A stretch of 64,000 bases of DNA from positions 706,351-770,350 of the forward strand of contig NW_021167088.1 in the NCBI RefSeq assembly GCF_003711515.1, read 5' to 3'. Every line of letters starts with the position of its first letter. Positions within the stretch are counted from its first letter, which is position 1. Below, piece by piece: positions 10,527 to 21,800 of the stretch. This DNA is from Sodiomyces alkalinus F11 (taxonomy: Eukaryota > Ascomycota > Sordariomycetes > Glomerellales > Plectosphaerellaceae). Made by a program: the position numbers and the translations under genes. A model generated the notes under the pieces. That model did no database searches and was not told where the DNA came from. It saw only the letters and a list, made by a program, of their open reading frames with translations.

Positions 10527-11438
10527 ATGTCGACAATAACAGAAGTTGCCCTCCAATCCTCCCATCCTCCCATCATTCCGCTCTCTTTCAACGGCAACCA
10601 GTCCGAGACCGTCCGGCTCTACCCACTGTCCAACTATACCTTCGGCGTCAAGGAGACGCAACCCGAAGAGGACCCGTCGGTAATCGCGCGGTTGAAGCGC
10701 CTCGAGGAGCATTACAGCCAGTATGGGATGCGCCGCACGTGCGAGGGCATCCTCGTCTGTCACGAACACAACCACCCGCACATCCTAATGCTCCAGATCG
10801 CCAATGCCTTCTTCAAGCTTCCAGGAGACTATCTGCGGCCCGAAGATGATGAGATCGAGGGCTTCAAGGCGCGTCTCGACGAGCGCCTGGCCCCAGTCGG
10901 ACGCATTGGCGAGGGCGAAGAGCGCGGTGACTGGCAGGTTGGCGACTGCCTCGCGCAGTGGTGGCGTCCCAATTTCGAGACCTTTATGTATCCCTTCATT
11001 CCCGCGCACGTTACCCGGCCGAAAGAGTGCAAGAAGTTGTACCTCATCCAACTACCGAAGAGCAGTATGGATCCCCCTGTCACCCCTGTTCCCCCCTTCT
11101 CTCTCTTGCCCCTCTTGGCTCGGCGCGACGAAAACACTGTTGCTGACCGCGATGCCCGCGAAATTATAGAAGTCCTCAGCGTGCCGAAGAACATGAAACT
11201 ACTTGCCGTCCCCCTGTTCGAACTCTACGATAACACCCAGCGGTACGGACCTCAGCTGTCAGCAATTCCCCACCTCCTCAGCCGGTACAACTTCGAGTTC
11301 GTCGACGACAACGGCAAAGTTGTCGCCGTCACGCCCGGTACCGGCGCGCCAGATGGCTATGTTCCGTCCACGAAGGTCCTAGCCGGCGATGACACCGAGA
11401 TGAACGAGGGAATCAAGGAAGAGAACGGTGCAGCATAG
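10527..11438 (+). CDS. NUDT21: Cleavage factor Im 25 kDa subunit (CFIm25/NUDT21)
   Basis: This nuclear subunit of the pre-mRNA 3' end cleavage factor Im binds UGUA elements in the 3' UTR and helps choose poly(A) sites. I propose exons 10527-11064 and 11170-11438, giving 268 aa. The intron has GTATGG at 11065, a GCTGAC branch site and TTATAG; removing it restores LPKSKVLSVPKNMKLLAVPL, the conserved family core. Diagnostic segments are RLYPLSNYTFGVKE near the N-terminus, the Nudix fold region with GDYLRPEDDEIEGF, and LFELYDNTQRYGPQLSAIPH. The Nudix box lacks the full set of catalytic glutamates, as is known for this family, so no hydrolase activity is expected. The intron is 105 nt with no stop in frame, so the unspliced ORF of 303 aa stays open. 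Confidence 0.93.
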   Translation: MSTITEVALQSSHPPIIPLSFNGNQSETVRLYPLSNYTFGVKETQPEEDPSVIARLKRLEEHYSQYGMRRTCEGILVCHEHNHPHILMLQIANAFFKLPGDYLRPEDDEIEGFKARLDERLAPVGRIGEGEERGDWQVGDCLAQWWRPNFETFMYPFIPAHVTRPKECKKLYLIQLPKSSMDPPVTPVPPFSLLPLLARRDENTVADRDAREIIEVLSVPKNMKLLAVPLFELYDNTQRYGPQLSAIPHLLSRYNFEFVDDNGKVVAVTPGTGAPDGYVPSTKVLAGDDTEMNEGIKEENGAA

Positions 11439-11720
11439 TGGAAGAGTCCAAGCATGGCATCGTACCGCAAGCAGTACGGGGTAGTAGACATTGAGATGGA
11501 AAGGGACGGTACACGGACAGACGACAAGGCGTTCGGCGCAGGCCACAAAGGCATGACCTGTATATTATACCTGAGTTCTACGGCCGGAATGTGGAAATTC
11601 CAAAACAACTGATCTGGCTTGGGTCGTCGTGGAGCAGCCGCCATTTTAATTTCACCCACTACGCCGAAGCCCGCTATCGTTTGGCTCCCGTCACAATCTG
11701 GTTGGCGCCGTGGAAGCCAG

Positions 11721-12377
11721 TCATGCCTTTTCGCCCTGGATGGTGGCCATGACTCGGCGCTGATGTTTCGAGGCCCGAAATTCTAGATACCAAATTCCTT
11801 GCCACGTTCCCGTTGCCTAGGGTAGGATGGTTAACTTGTTTGTATACCAAAAAGAAAAGGTGCCATATCATGTAGATGGGCAACTCGAGACGGGAGTAAG
11901 CTAGAAGAAAGACGTGGCAACGACTTACTAGTTTTCCATCCTTAATCGGGATCGTGACACTTGCGCCGACGAGTGCGCTTTTGATATGCGCCTAATTGCC
12001 CTGTCAGTCCCTGTGACCTACCTCTTACCTCTTTACACACTAGGCAGATCCTAAAAGTAACGACAAAAGAAATGGAATCAATAATACCGGCATGTCATCC
12101 GGACCCTCGGCATCATGCCTGTACAGAGCCTCTCCCTTAGGTCCGCTTTCGGGCGCAATGCGGTCCAGCGCATCGCTCATGTCCTCCCGGACATCGCTGT
12201 CCCAGTTCTCGTTGAGGCTGAGCCCGCAGCTCGTGTGCTGAATGAACAGGTGCAGGATGCCGACCTTATAACCGCGGATCTCAGGAAGCTCGCGCACTAC
12301 CGTATCTGTGATAAGATATGACCCACGCGACTTGGCAGGCAGGCTGAATTGTTTTTGGAACCAAGCGGTCGTCATCG

Positions 12378-12414
<37 letters not shown>

Positions 12415-12585
12415 CCTAGGATCGGACGTCGAAGTGGACGGCGGGGTATAGTCGGGTGAGAGGAGCCCGATGGAGACGAGGGGAAATGTCCAAAGGTAGT
12501 GGAAAAGGCCTGGAAAGAAACAGAGCAGAATGAAGGCGACGAGAAGAAGTGTCGACGAAGATGCGTTGAATTGGACTCGAGGCAT
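11721..12585 (-). CDS. YjbQ/UPF0047 family protein with possible N-terminal membrane anchor
   Basis: The family folds as a small trimer; bacterial members have weak thiamine-phosphate synthase activity, and the fungal role is not established. Exons on the - strand are 12585-12088, 11991-11929 and 11816-11721, each intron in phase 0. The core has WFQKQFSLPAKSRGSYLIT, LFIQHTSCGLSLNENWD, YRHDAEGPDDMP, then AHIKSALVGASVTIPI and ATGTWQGIWYLEFR, all family hallmarks with the expected His and Asn residues. From the inner ATG (12375) the protein is 148 aa, the usual family length. An upstream in-frame ATG at 12585 gives 218 aa and adds a strongly hydrophobic segment (residues about 12-42) followed by thirteen Thr codons. 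Both ATGs have A at -3, so the start is uncertain. The 3' end converges on NUDT21, 282 bp away. Confidence 0.85.
12376..12414 (-). repeat. (ACA/ACG)13 trinucleotide repeat coding poly-Thr
   Basis: Thirteen Thr codons sit directly before the inner ATG of the YjbQ gene. Twelve are ACA and the last is ACG. It is a microsatellite, so its length may vary between strains. Confidence 0.85.
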
Positions 12586-13183
12586 ATTTCAAGTGAAATA
12601 CTACCTGATGGTTGACTTGTCCCGTCGTGCGGGCAGCGGGCTGGATGATGTAACTGGCTATGGCAAGGTGGGGGCAGTTGACCGTCTTGGGGCTGCAGAC
12701 TGCAAGGGCATTGAAGATGCAAAGACAACCCGATTTCCCCAACAGCAACCTGGGTCAATGTCTTTTTATGATGTATCTAAACTTACCATGCTACATATCG
12801 TATTGTGACATGTACAGATCTTAACAAAGCTTAATTGGTACTTGGGATTAAACTCCTTTTCCCCCACTGTGCGGTCGTGCAAGATGTGCGTGAGCACGGA
12901 ATAACAACGCTGGCCATGGACAGGATATTCAGAGCTCTGGAAGTCGTCAGCCACCAGATCCAGATCGGTTGTTAACGTTTTTTAACATTTGATTTCTTGA
13001 TGTTCTAATTGTATCAGGGGGCCAGATGAGCGCCAACAAAAAGCAGAAGCGCGGAATATCAGTTGAATTGCTAGGTCGTGGGCTTCCGTATATACACGGG
13101 ACCAAGCCTCTACTTTATCGCACACCCGCTCCTTCTCACAGTTTCCCAAATCGCAAAACTCGATATACCCATTGAAAAGGGCT
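12586..13183. other. Intergenic: YjbQ promoter and NDUFS6 3' flank
   Basis: Both neighbours are on the - strand. The stretch carries the promoter of the YjbQ gene and the 3' UTR of NDUFS6. No gene or RNA is recognisable. Confidence 0.5.
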
Positions 13184-13839
13184 CTACGCAAGAGGGTAGG
13201 ATGTCTCGGGCAGCGACTCGAGGTGCTTTCGGTGATGCTCGTTGGCCTAACGTCTCGTCGGTCAGTCTCCAGTCTATCCTTCTCCAGATTTCGCACCAAA
13301 CATATCCCAAAGTCACGTACGAAAGGCAGACCGCAGTAAGTGCAAGCGGCAATTTCGGGCTTGTCTGTGTTGATGAAGATCCTCGGATGACCAGCGGGGC
13401 CGCCGCCGCCGTCGCAAGCAACGATGCGCTCGTGCGTCCACCGAACGGGCTGCTCGTGGATGAGTTCCATTGCTGAGTAGGGTTGGGGCTGAAAGGTAAA
13501 AAGACGATTGAGGTCAGTGCCGAGCTCCGGAGAAATGGTTACTAGGTTATCTGGCAAAGCTCATACTTGGAGAGAAAAGTCGGCCTGCTCAAAACGAGGG
13601 CCCGTCATGGCCTGAGCTCGAGGTTTTTGGCTCCGCGACCAAACACCCGTCCGGTTAGGGGCTTGGGAGATCTCCCTCGGGACAGCATTGTCGGCGACCT
13701 GGGGGGTCGCGGCTTCGTTCTTTTCGGTAACGGCTGGGGCCTCAGTGGTACGGAAGGCCGCGGAGACGGAGAAGGCCCGCGGGGCAACGCGCAGCTGCCG
13801 CGACAGCTGAATAGTCGCTCGCCTGGATGCAGACATCAT
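13184..13839 (-). CDS. NDUFS6: NADH:ubiquinone oxidoreductase NDUFS6-type subunit (complex I, zinc-binding)
   Basis: This is an accessory subunit of the peripheral arm of mitochondrial complex I that carries a zinc ion. Exons on the - strand are 13839-13567, 13488-13321 and 13246-13184, all phase 0, giving 167 aa. The first 30 residues are rich in Arg, Ser and Ala and lack acids, as expected for a mitochondrial presequence. The CHCC zinc site is Cys116, His125, Cys140 and Cys143, within VACDGGGGPAGHP and AACTYCGLPF. The short last exon codes ANEHHRKHLESLPETSYPLA, which completes the family C-terminus. Donors are GTATGA and GTACGT. The gene is divergent from the MPP6-like gene across 568 bp. 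The identification is firm. Confidence 0.93.
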
Positions 13840-14407
13840 CGTGCTGGTTCGAGTTGAGTCGGCTACCTAGGTGGATTAGATGGCCGAGGACTGACGAGAT
13901 GTTCAAGTCGAGTTTGGGGCTGAGGTCTCATCGATCAATTGGAATGCCGGTGGTTTGATTGGTTCGGAGCATGGATATTACTTTAACCGAAGGGCTATAG
14001 GCTGGGTGCCAATTAAGGTAATTAAGAGAAGTACCAAGGTACAAGCTAACAAGAATGGTCTCGGCGCGCTTTCATCAATGATAATTCGGGGGGGGGTTTT
14101 TTTTTTTGTTCTTGAATTTCTTTCACGGTATCACCACTAGATGGCCTGCGTCGTTGAATCACACCAGACTTTTAATTTTCTAATGGTCCTTGGCAGATAA
14201 TCACGAACGACATTGCGCACAGAGTTCAGTAACTCTCAGCCCTCCGCCGTTACGGATTAAAGTGTAACAAAGTTTGGTGTGCTTGCGCGCCAGATGTGAA
14301 GCTTTGTATTCCAGCGGAGTCGCAACTTCAATCAACCCAACGACTGCTCCCTTGCTACAGGGCTAGGTTCTTTGCAAAGCTCAGTGTAGCTTGGAATCCC
14401 GATCAAG
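13840..14407. promoter_or_regulatory. Divergent promoter region of NDUFS6 and the MPP6-like gene
   Basis: Two divergent start codons are 568 bp apart, so this stretch must hold both promoters. It contains a G9-T10 homopolymer pair at about 14,089-14,108. No defined operator or TATA box is evident. Confidence 0.55.
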
Positions 14408-15285
14408 ATGTCATCAGGAAACATGGCGCCGGAAACGCCCCCCAGTAGGGGCATCTCCTCTCGTTTGCTGACCATGAAGTTCATGCAAAGAGCTGCCGCT
14501 GCCGAATCCGCCGCCTCGACGCCCGCTTCAGATAGTTCGTCGACCAAGCGCCGCAAGGTCGACAACTCTCCCCTGACAGGCGAGTTCCACTCCTTCGACG
14601 AGGCGGCGATCGAGGCAGCACTCAAGCAGCAGGAGGCCGTGCGACAGGCCGCCTTAGTGAAGCACAAAGCTGACCTAGCCGATACACAATGGGTCCTTGA
14701 TGATTCGTGGGTCAAGTCGAAGACTACGGCTGCCCAGCCGTCGCGCGACATCGAATACGTCAGCTTCGCTCAAATAGATGCTGCGGACGGCCGAGAGGAT
14801 GAACCACCGGCTGGTAGGAGGATAGTTGGCAACTACAAGACTGCAGATCACAAGGTACGTCGGCGACAAGACCTTGGCGCATTTTAATCAATGGCGATTA
14901 ACACCATGAGCAGAATCCAGACAACGAAGAGTCATCAGATGACAGTTCTTCAAGCGACGATAATTCAGATGGTGAATCGCCGAAGAGGTTCAGACAGCGG
15001 GCGGACGGCACGTCACGACGCCAGGTCGCCTCTTCTTCCAAACAGGCCCTAGAGGCAGAAAATGCGCGTGGGCTCAGGGACAAACGAAAACAACGACTAG
15101 TGAACCTGAACAAATCTATATCGGGGGGTGGCGGCATCTCCTCCATCTCCTCCGGGGGCGGTGTCGGGGGGTTCTCGCGCGGCTCAAATTTTACGTGCCA
15201 TACCTGCGGCCAACAAGGCCACAAAATGGCCGAATGCCCAAATAAGCAGCGACGCAAAAGCCAGAAGCAAAAGTCTTCCCGTTGA
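14408..15285 (+). CDS. MPP6: MPP6-like nuclear exosome cofactor with C-terminal zinc knuckle
   Basis: MPP6 proteins are small RNA-binding cofactors that help recruit the Mtr4 helicase to the nuclear exosome. Exons are 14408-14854 and 14914-15285 (272 aa); the intron starts GTACGT, and a CAG three bases earlier (acceptor at 14910) is possible and would add one Gln. The N-terminal signature is ISSRLLTMKFMQR, matching the family's L-MKFMQR box, followed by DTQWVLD, which matches the -HWYLD motif. The middle is acidic and Ser-rich. At the C-terminus a CCHC zinc knuckle is formed by Cys244, Cys247, His252 and Cys257 (CX2CX4HX4C), then a basic tail KQRRKSQKQK. The zinc knuckle is not part of the yeast protein as I know it. 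Confidence is good for the N-terminal family and high for the knuckle. Confidence 0.8.
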
Positions 15286-18200
15286 TGAGGCTGATATGCG
15301 GACCTGTTGACCGGGTCACATGGTGTTAGATGTTGGTCCAGCCTATTTTTATGAGAACCTTTGCACTTTTCTTTCTTTCCCTTTCTCTTCATTCCATCCC
15401 GGTTTTGGATATGGCTTCTTGGAAGGGACCGAAATCGGGCTACAGAGAGAGCAACAAGAAAAGTGTTTTGTACAATGAGTTGGGAAACAGTGGTTGACCT
15501 GCACGTCCCCACCACACCAACGGTTGGGCAGCCATGCCTTGGACTCTACCTTGATAGCTCAACAAGGTAGGCAAATATGATACCCAGACGATATCGAGTT
15601 CATGTTGAGAATCCAAACCAGGGTTACAATATCAATTGTGTCCTCTCTTCCTTTGTTTCAGGCACACTGGCTCTACCAAACGCTTGTCGTTTTTGCCCAG
15701 CCACCACAGGATTACAGCTCCGTTGGCTTTGTGGTCAGTCAATGAGATTTCATCACGAGGGAGGTCGAAAGGGAGTGCTCTATCCACTCTTTGGTCGGGC
15801 AAGGCGCCGCCCTCCTTCTCACCCATCCATCCTTGCCACCTTCATTTCTCCGGGCCGATTGTCCATGGTCAAAATTACCGCACACCATCATCAGGCCCTA
15901 CTGAGGAAATAATGGACTGGGTATGTGCTAGCCACATGCGAAACCAGGAGGATTGCCTGTGGTTTTGAACCACGTCGGCCTCACCATTAAACCCCTGCAG
16001 CTCGTTGCAGCCTATGCCCCCGAGGTCACTTATGTTGTACTGCGCATGGGTGTTAACTCCTCCTTTAGCTTCACACGTGAATCCCGAGTCCGCTTTAACG
16101 AAGTTGGAAGAAGGGGAGACTATTGGATTAAGGGATATTTCGAAACAGGAGCGGGAAGTGCTGGGGGATTATCGACCTCCGTGTCTAGAGGCTATGGGAC
16201 TCGAATTAGCCATCCTTTCGTCTGAAGCTTAACCAGGGCGAGGCTTGGAACTCGAGCCATATGTGCCCGGCTCTCGAACCAAAGATAAATCCGGATGGTT
16301 CAGAGTCAAAGCGCAAACATCAATCGAAGCCTTATTTTTTTTAATGACATCAAATGCAGGTGCGATATCAGAGCGTCAGATAGAAGAAGATACCAGAGCC
16401 ACCGATATGGTTTCATCCTTACCATAAGGTATTGAAATGTCACCGTTATCTGGTCTGTACAGGAAATAGCATGAAAGACAACTGAATCATACCAAACTCT
16501 ACGGTAAGAGATTTGGAGTGGGAACTCCAACTGTCTGCAGAATGATCCTGGAAGGCTACGACTTGTCTTCTTGTCATCCGTACATCGCAGAACTAGTACT
16601 GAAGGTACACAGCACTCGAAGGCTCCCACGCAATACATTGCGATGCGGATATACCAGATATCCTCATGGTCCCTATATTGCCCGCCCACCTGGCGAACTC
16701 GGTCAGAACCCCTCATCTCTATCCCCTGCCTCGCACTAGTCCTCTTTTAAATCCCCGCGGCATGCGGGGTCATGAAACAAACACCAAACGAAAAGCAACA
16801 AAAAACGAAACGAAACGAAACAGAAATGAACGGGCAAGAAACCGACTTCCATCTCTCAAGCTCAGCTTTGATATGGGAGGATTTGTTCCTCATGCTACGG
16901 TCGTTGAGAATTCAACGTATGCTGACTACGAATCCTACGTGAACCGTAACGCCTAGAAGGAAACCAAGCTCGTCACTTCTTCATGATCGATGCTTTGCCG
17001 TGTCTTTCACACCAACGAATTCCGACCATTGATCCAAGCCGGGGTAATCACGGAAGATGCCAGCAAATCGTCACTGTCGGAGTGCTAATGATTATCTTGC
17101 ATCATCATACAACTGGACCGGCTTCAAGCTTGTTGGTATCCTCCCGAGCTCCCATTCGTAGTTATCCCGTAGGATAGTCGAACAATGCGCCGCTGTGGGG
17201 TATACCTCGTCTCTTATTGTCTATTACAGAGAAGCGGTGAGCTTGGATTTCGATACATGTCTTCCCAGTTCAATGAGAATCTTTTTGCATGACCTCTAAT
17301 TATAAGCAGCCTTGATTCGTTTCTGGCACTGAGCAGGCAGTCAATGATTAGAGGCACTGTTTGGAACCAACTCTCTGGTTACCCTACTTGCCACAACCGT
17401 GCCACGATGGCTCAACTCCCCAGAAGTCAAGTAAATACTTGATACACCGCCGGGTGTCTTGGAATTTGAAGCTAGCCAAGCATGCGACGGGTTGAAATGG
17501 CGAGCGAGCGATATGCCTCCCGTGTCTCCCGCGCTATTCATCCTTCCGTACAGCGGTCGGGTTACATTGGGCTGTACGGAGTACATTCCGACATACGTGG
17601 TATTGAGATACCCATGCCAATGGCACGGGAAAAGTAAGCTGAGACTGTTCCTCATCCGAACTCTACGAATAATCCTTATTCCCGTGGCTTAGTTGGATTG
17701 GTGAAGAAGAGGGTTTTCAGCATATCACGATAGTTGTCACACAGGTCGCCGAAGGCCTTAGGCCGGCAACCGAAATCCCCCCGCCCTGTATTTCCCCCCT
17801 CTGCTGGTTGTGTAGTCACCATTAAAAGCTCGTCCTCGTTCTGGCGAGAAGGGCAGGACATATAACCGCTGCTTAATAAAAGACCTTTCTCTTTCTTTTG
17901 TCTTCCTTTCTTCCTTCTCTCCCCGCTCCCCTTTTTCCTTTGGCTGTGATTGTCCTGACCGCTGTCAGTTTTACCTTGGGGTTTGAAGCATGTACAGAGT
18001 ACTTCGTATAGGTAGATGGATAAGGTACCCCGGAGGACTTCATAGGGAGGCCCGAAAGGGTGGAGCGTAGCATGAGTAGCCTGTAATTAGCTACCTTAGT
18101 CTACGTAATGGGCAGCAGGATGGGTCCAGGATCCCACCCGACTCGCTGGTATTGGGCGTGGGAAAGTCGAGGATGGGTACCTCCCCTATTGGAAAAGGGG

Positions 18201-18842
18201 GAATAGGAATGAATAGTACTTGATTGGGTCAGGAAGATACCTAATTCTAATATGTAAGAGGAAGAATAGTTAAGGTACCCTTTTGGGATTGTTTGGTATC
18301 ACTTCCATGCAAGACCGACTCATGCGCAGCACAGAGTACATCCTTATGGTAAGGTTGTGTGTGGTACGTGGGAGTCATTGCCTAGCACTCGAAACGCACT
18401 GACTGGCCGTCAAGGTACCTGCTCAACTGCAACCCACCTGCATAGTGCCGATCCTGACGCCAACCAACCCCCTCCTGTCCCCTGGTCCCCGACCTACCGA
18501 CCCCGGGTCCTGAGTCCTACGTTTGGTTCTTCTCAGTGGCAGAAAAAAAAAACCCCCCGCGAAAGAAAAACCTGTCAACCATTGCTCTCCGATCTCGCCG
18601 TCAACAAGTCGATCCAGAACTGAGGAGCGACGAAAACGATCATACGTCGTACTGGTGGCCTAACCTGAGTCCGGCCCAGACGGGAATCTCAGTCAGCGTC
18701 GTTGCCTTCTACTCAAAGGTATACACTTCCTTCGGTACTTGGACGCCCAATTGAGCTCAGAAGCCGCCGAGCCGTCTTGCAGTAGACCGCCCTGGCGTCC
18801 TTCAGGTCCAACGCCTCGAGTGGTATCCGACCGCTTTCCCGC
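15286..18842. other. 3.6-kb intergenic stretch without recognisable gene
   Basis: Open frames here are short (up to 136 codons) and none resembles a known family or shows paired splice sites. Features are a (GAAAC)n-like stretch near 16,808-16,825, a TACGGAGTAC palindrome-like motif near 17,575, and a tract rich in CT at 17,881-17,940. The right end must contain the STE23 promoter. A long noncoding RNA cannot be excluded by reading alone. Confidence 0.5.
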
Positions 18843-21800
18843 TTGACATCTGTCCCAACGAGGTTCCGGGTTTCGTTCTCCAGTTCTACAACCAGCCGCC
18901 CGGGAGCAGTTACAGGAGCTGTCCCTCAAACCGTCCTCTTGCGGCTTGGTCGTCTCCATTCTTCCTCCAGATCTTCCGCCCCCGATAGGCCCTCTGGACT
19001 ACACCCATCACCTGCTCTCGCAAGAACAAGAATGGCGCCCCGAAATTTCGATTTCCCAGTGCCGGCCGAGTCTCAGTCCCAGCCTGTGGAGGTCGTGACT
19101 GATCGCCTCCAGACTCCATCACTTGACAACCGGAAATATCGAGTCATACGTTTGTCCAACAACCTCGAGGTATTGCTTGTCCATGATATAGAAACCGACA
19201 AAGCCAGCGCTGCCCTCGATTGCAATGTGGGCAACTTCAGCGACGAGATTGATATGCCCGGAATGGCACATGCCGTGGAGCACGTAAGCATACCGCCTGC
19301 CCTAGTCACACAACGACCCATTGCTGTACTTGGTATCGAATTTTTTTGCGTGCTCATGCTAACCTCTATCACTTATTTCTTCCGTCTCCTCTTGACAGCT
19401 TCTATTCATGGGCACCAAGAAGTATCCCGTCGAGAACGAATATTCGCAATACCTGGCGGCGAACTCGGGTAGCTCGAATGCTTACACCGGCGCTACATCA
19501 ACCAATTACTTCTTCGAAGTTTCTGCGCGGCCAGCCGACGATAAGGAACCTTCAGACGAGAATCCCTCCCCTTTGAAGGGCGCCTTGGATCGATTTGCCC
19601 AGTTCTTCATCGAGCCTCTGTTCCTCGAGTCGACCCTGGACCGTGAGCTTCGCGCCGTGGACTCTGAGAACAAGAAGAACCTGCAGAGTGATTCATGGCG
19701 CCTTCACCAGCTTGAAAAATCTCTTTCGAATCCCAATCATCCTTACTGTCACTTCTCGACTGGTAACCTCGAGGTCCTCAAGGTGCAGCCTGAAGCGCGT
19801 GGGATTAATGTGCGCGAGAAGTTCATAAAATTCCACGAGAAGCATTATTCTGCCAATCGCATGAAGATGGTTGTCCTCGGAAGGGAACCTCTGGATGTAC
19901 TTCAGGCATGGGTCGCCGAGTTTTTCTCTGCCGTTCCCGATAAAAATCTGCCCCGAAATCGCTGGGAGGATGAGGTGCCCCTCCGAAAGAGCGAGCTTGG
20001 GATGCAAGTCTTTGCTAAGCCAGTCATGGATTCGAGAGAGCTGAACATATGTTTCCCATTCCTCGACGAAGAAATGTTGTTCGAGACCCAGCCTAGCCGA
20101 TATCTCAGCCATCTGATCGGCCATGAAGGGCCAGGCAGTATTATGGCCTACCTCAAGTCCGAGGGCTGGGCGAATGGCCTTAACGCTGGTGCCTACTCCG
20201 TATGTCCTGGGACCGGGGGTATCTTCGAGTGCCAGATACGCCTAACCGAAGAGGTAAGTTGCGGCGGTAATATGCTATATAGCCTCATGACGCACGTTTC
20301 TAACGCCAATTTTTTTTGTAGGGCCTTAAGAACTACAAGAAGATCGTTAAGGTCTTCTTCCAGTACATCTCGCTGCTGAAGGAGACGCCAGCCCAAGAAT
20401 GGATATTCGAAGAACAGAAGGGCATGGCGGATGTGAATTTCAAGTTCAAGCAGAAGACTCCCGCGAGTCGATTTACGAGCAAGATCAGCTCCGGGATGCA
20501 GAAACCCCTCCCTCGCGAGTGGCTTCTCAGCGGACATAGCCGGCTGAGGAAATTCGATGCAGGCCTTATTGAGCAGGGATTGACCTGCCTCAGGCCCGAC
20601 AACATGCGCTTCACCATCGTTTCGAGGAGCTTCCCAGGGAACTGGGACCGTAAGGAGAAGTGGTACGGCACGGAATACCGCTACGAGAAGATCCCCGAGG
20701 AATTTCTTGCTGAGATCGAACGTGCCTGGTCGAGCACCTCCGATGAGCGGTTGCCTCAGTTGCACCTTCCTCACAAGAACAATTTCATCCCTACGAAACT
20801 TGAGGTCGAGAAGAAGGAGGTGAAGGAACCCGCTCTGGCGCCGCGTATTGTTCGCAAGGACCTTCTGGCACGTACCTGGTTTAAGAAGGATGATACATTC
20901 TGGGTCCCCAAGGCTAACGTGGTCGTCTCTTGCCGTAACCCTAACGTTTATGCTTCAGCAGCGAATGCCGTCAAGGCCAAGTTGTTCACGTACCTGGTAC
21001 GAGATGCTCTGGAGGAATATTCATACGACGCCGAGTTAGCGGGATTGCAGTACAGCGTCTCGCTCGACGCACGTGGTCTGTTCTTAGACCTTAGTGGCTA
21101 CAACGACAAACTAGCCGTCCTTCTGCAGCAAGTCCTCGTCATGGTCCGCGATCTCGAAATCAAGGACGACAGATTTGAGATTGTCAAAGAACGGCTCAAC
21201 CGAGGGTACAATAACTGGGAACTCCAGCAGCCCTTTAACCAGGTTTCCGACTACACATCGTGGCTCAATTCGGAGGTTGACTACGTCGTTGAGGAGTACC
21301 TGGCTGAGCTACCCAGCATTACCGCCGAGGATGTCCGCCAGTTCAAGAAGCTGATGCTGTCGCAAATGCGGATCGAAGCATTCGTTCACGGGAACGTATA
21401 CAAAGAGGATGCACTGAAAATAACCGAGATGGTTTGCTCGACGCTGAAGCCTCGGATACTGCCTCAAGCCCAGTGGCCCGTCATCCGGTCTCTGATTCTG
21501 CCCCCAGGGTCGAATTATGTGTACAGGAAGTCGCTCAAGGATCCGGCCAATGTCAACCACTGCCTCGAGACCTTCTTCTACGTCGGCGACAAGGGTGATT
21601 ACTGGGTGCGTGCCAAGACGCTCCTGTTGGATCAGATGGCGCATGAACCTGCGTTTGATCAACTACGTACCAAAGAGCAACTTGGGTATGTCGTGTTCAG
21701 CGGCGCTCGAACCTTCTCGACAACTTACGGGTTCCGGTTTATCATCCAGAGCGAACGACGGCCCGAGTACCTGGAGTCCAGGATCGAAGCCTTCCTGAAC

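Noticed and set aside
10827..11194. Overlapping 121-codon ORFs on both strands of NUDT21
   Set aside because: They are shadows of the NUDT21 exon, which has clear conservation.
16306..16716. 136-codon - ORF in the 15.3-18.8 kb stretch
   Set aside because: No domain, no splice partner, and codon use unlike the neighbouring genes.
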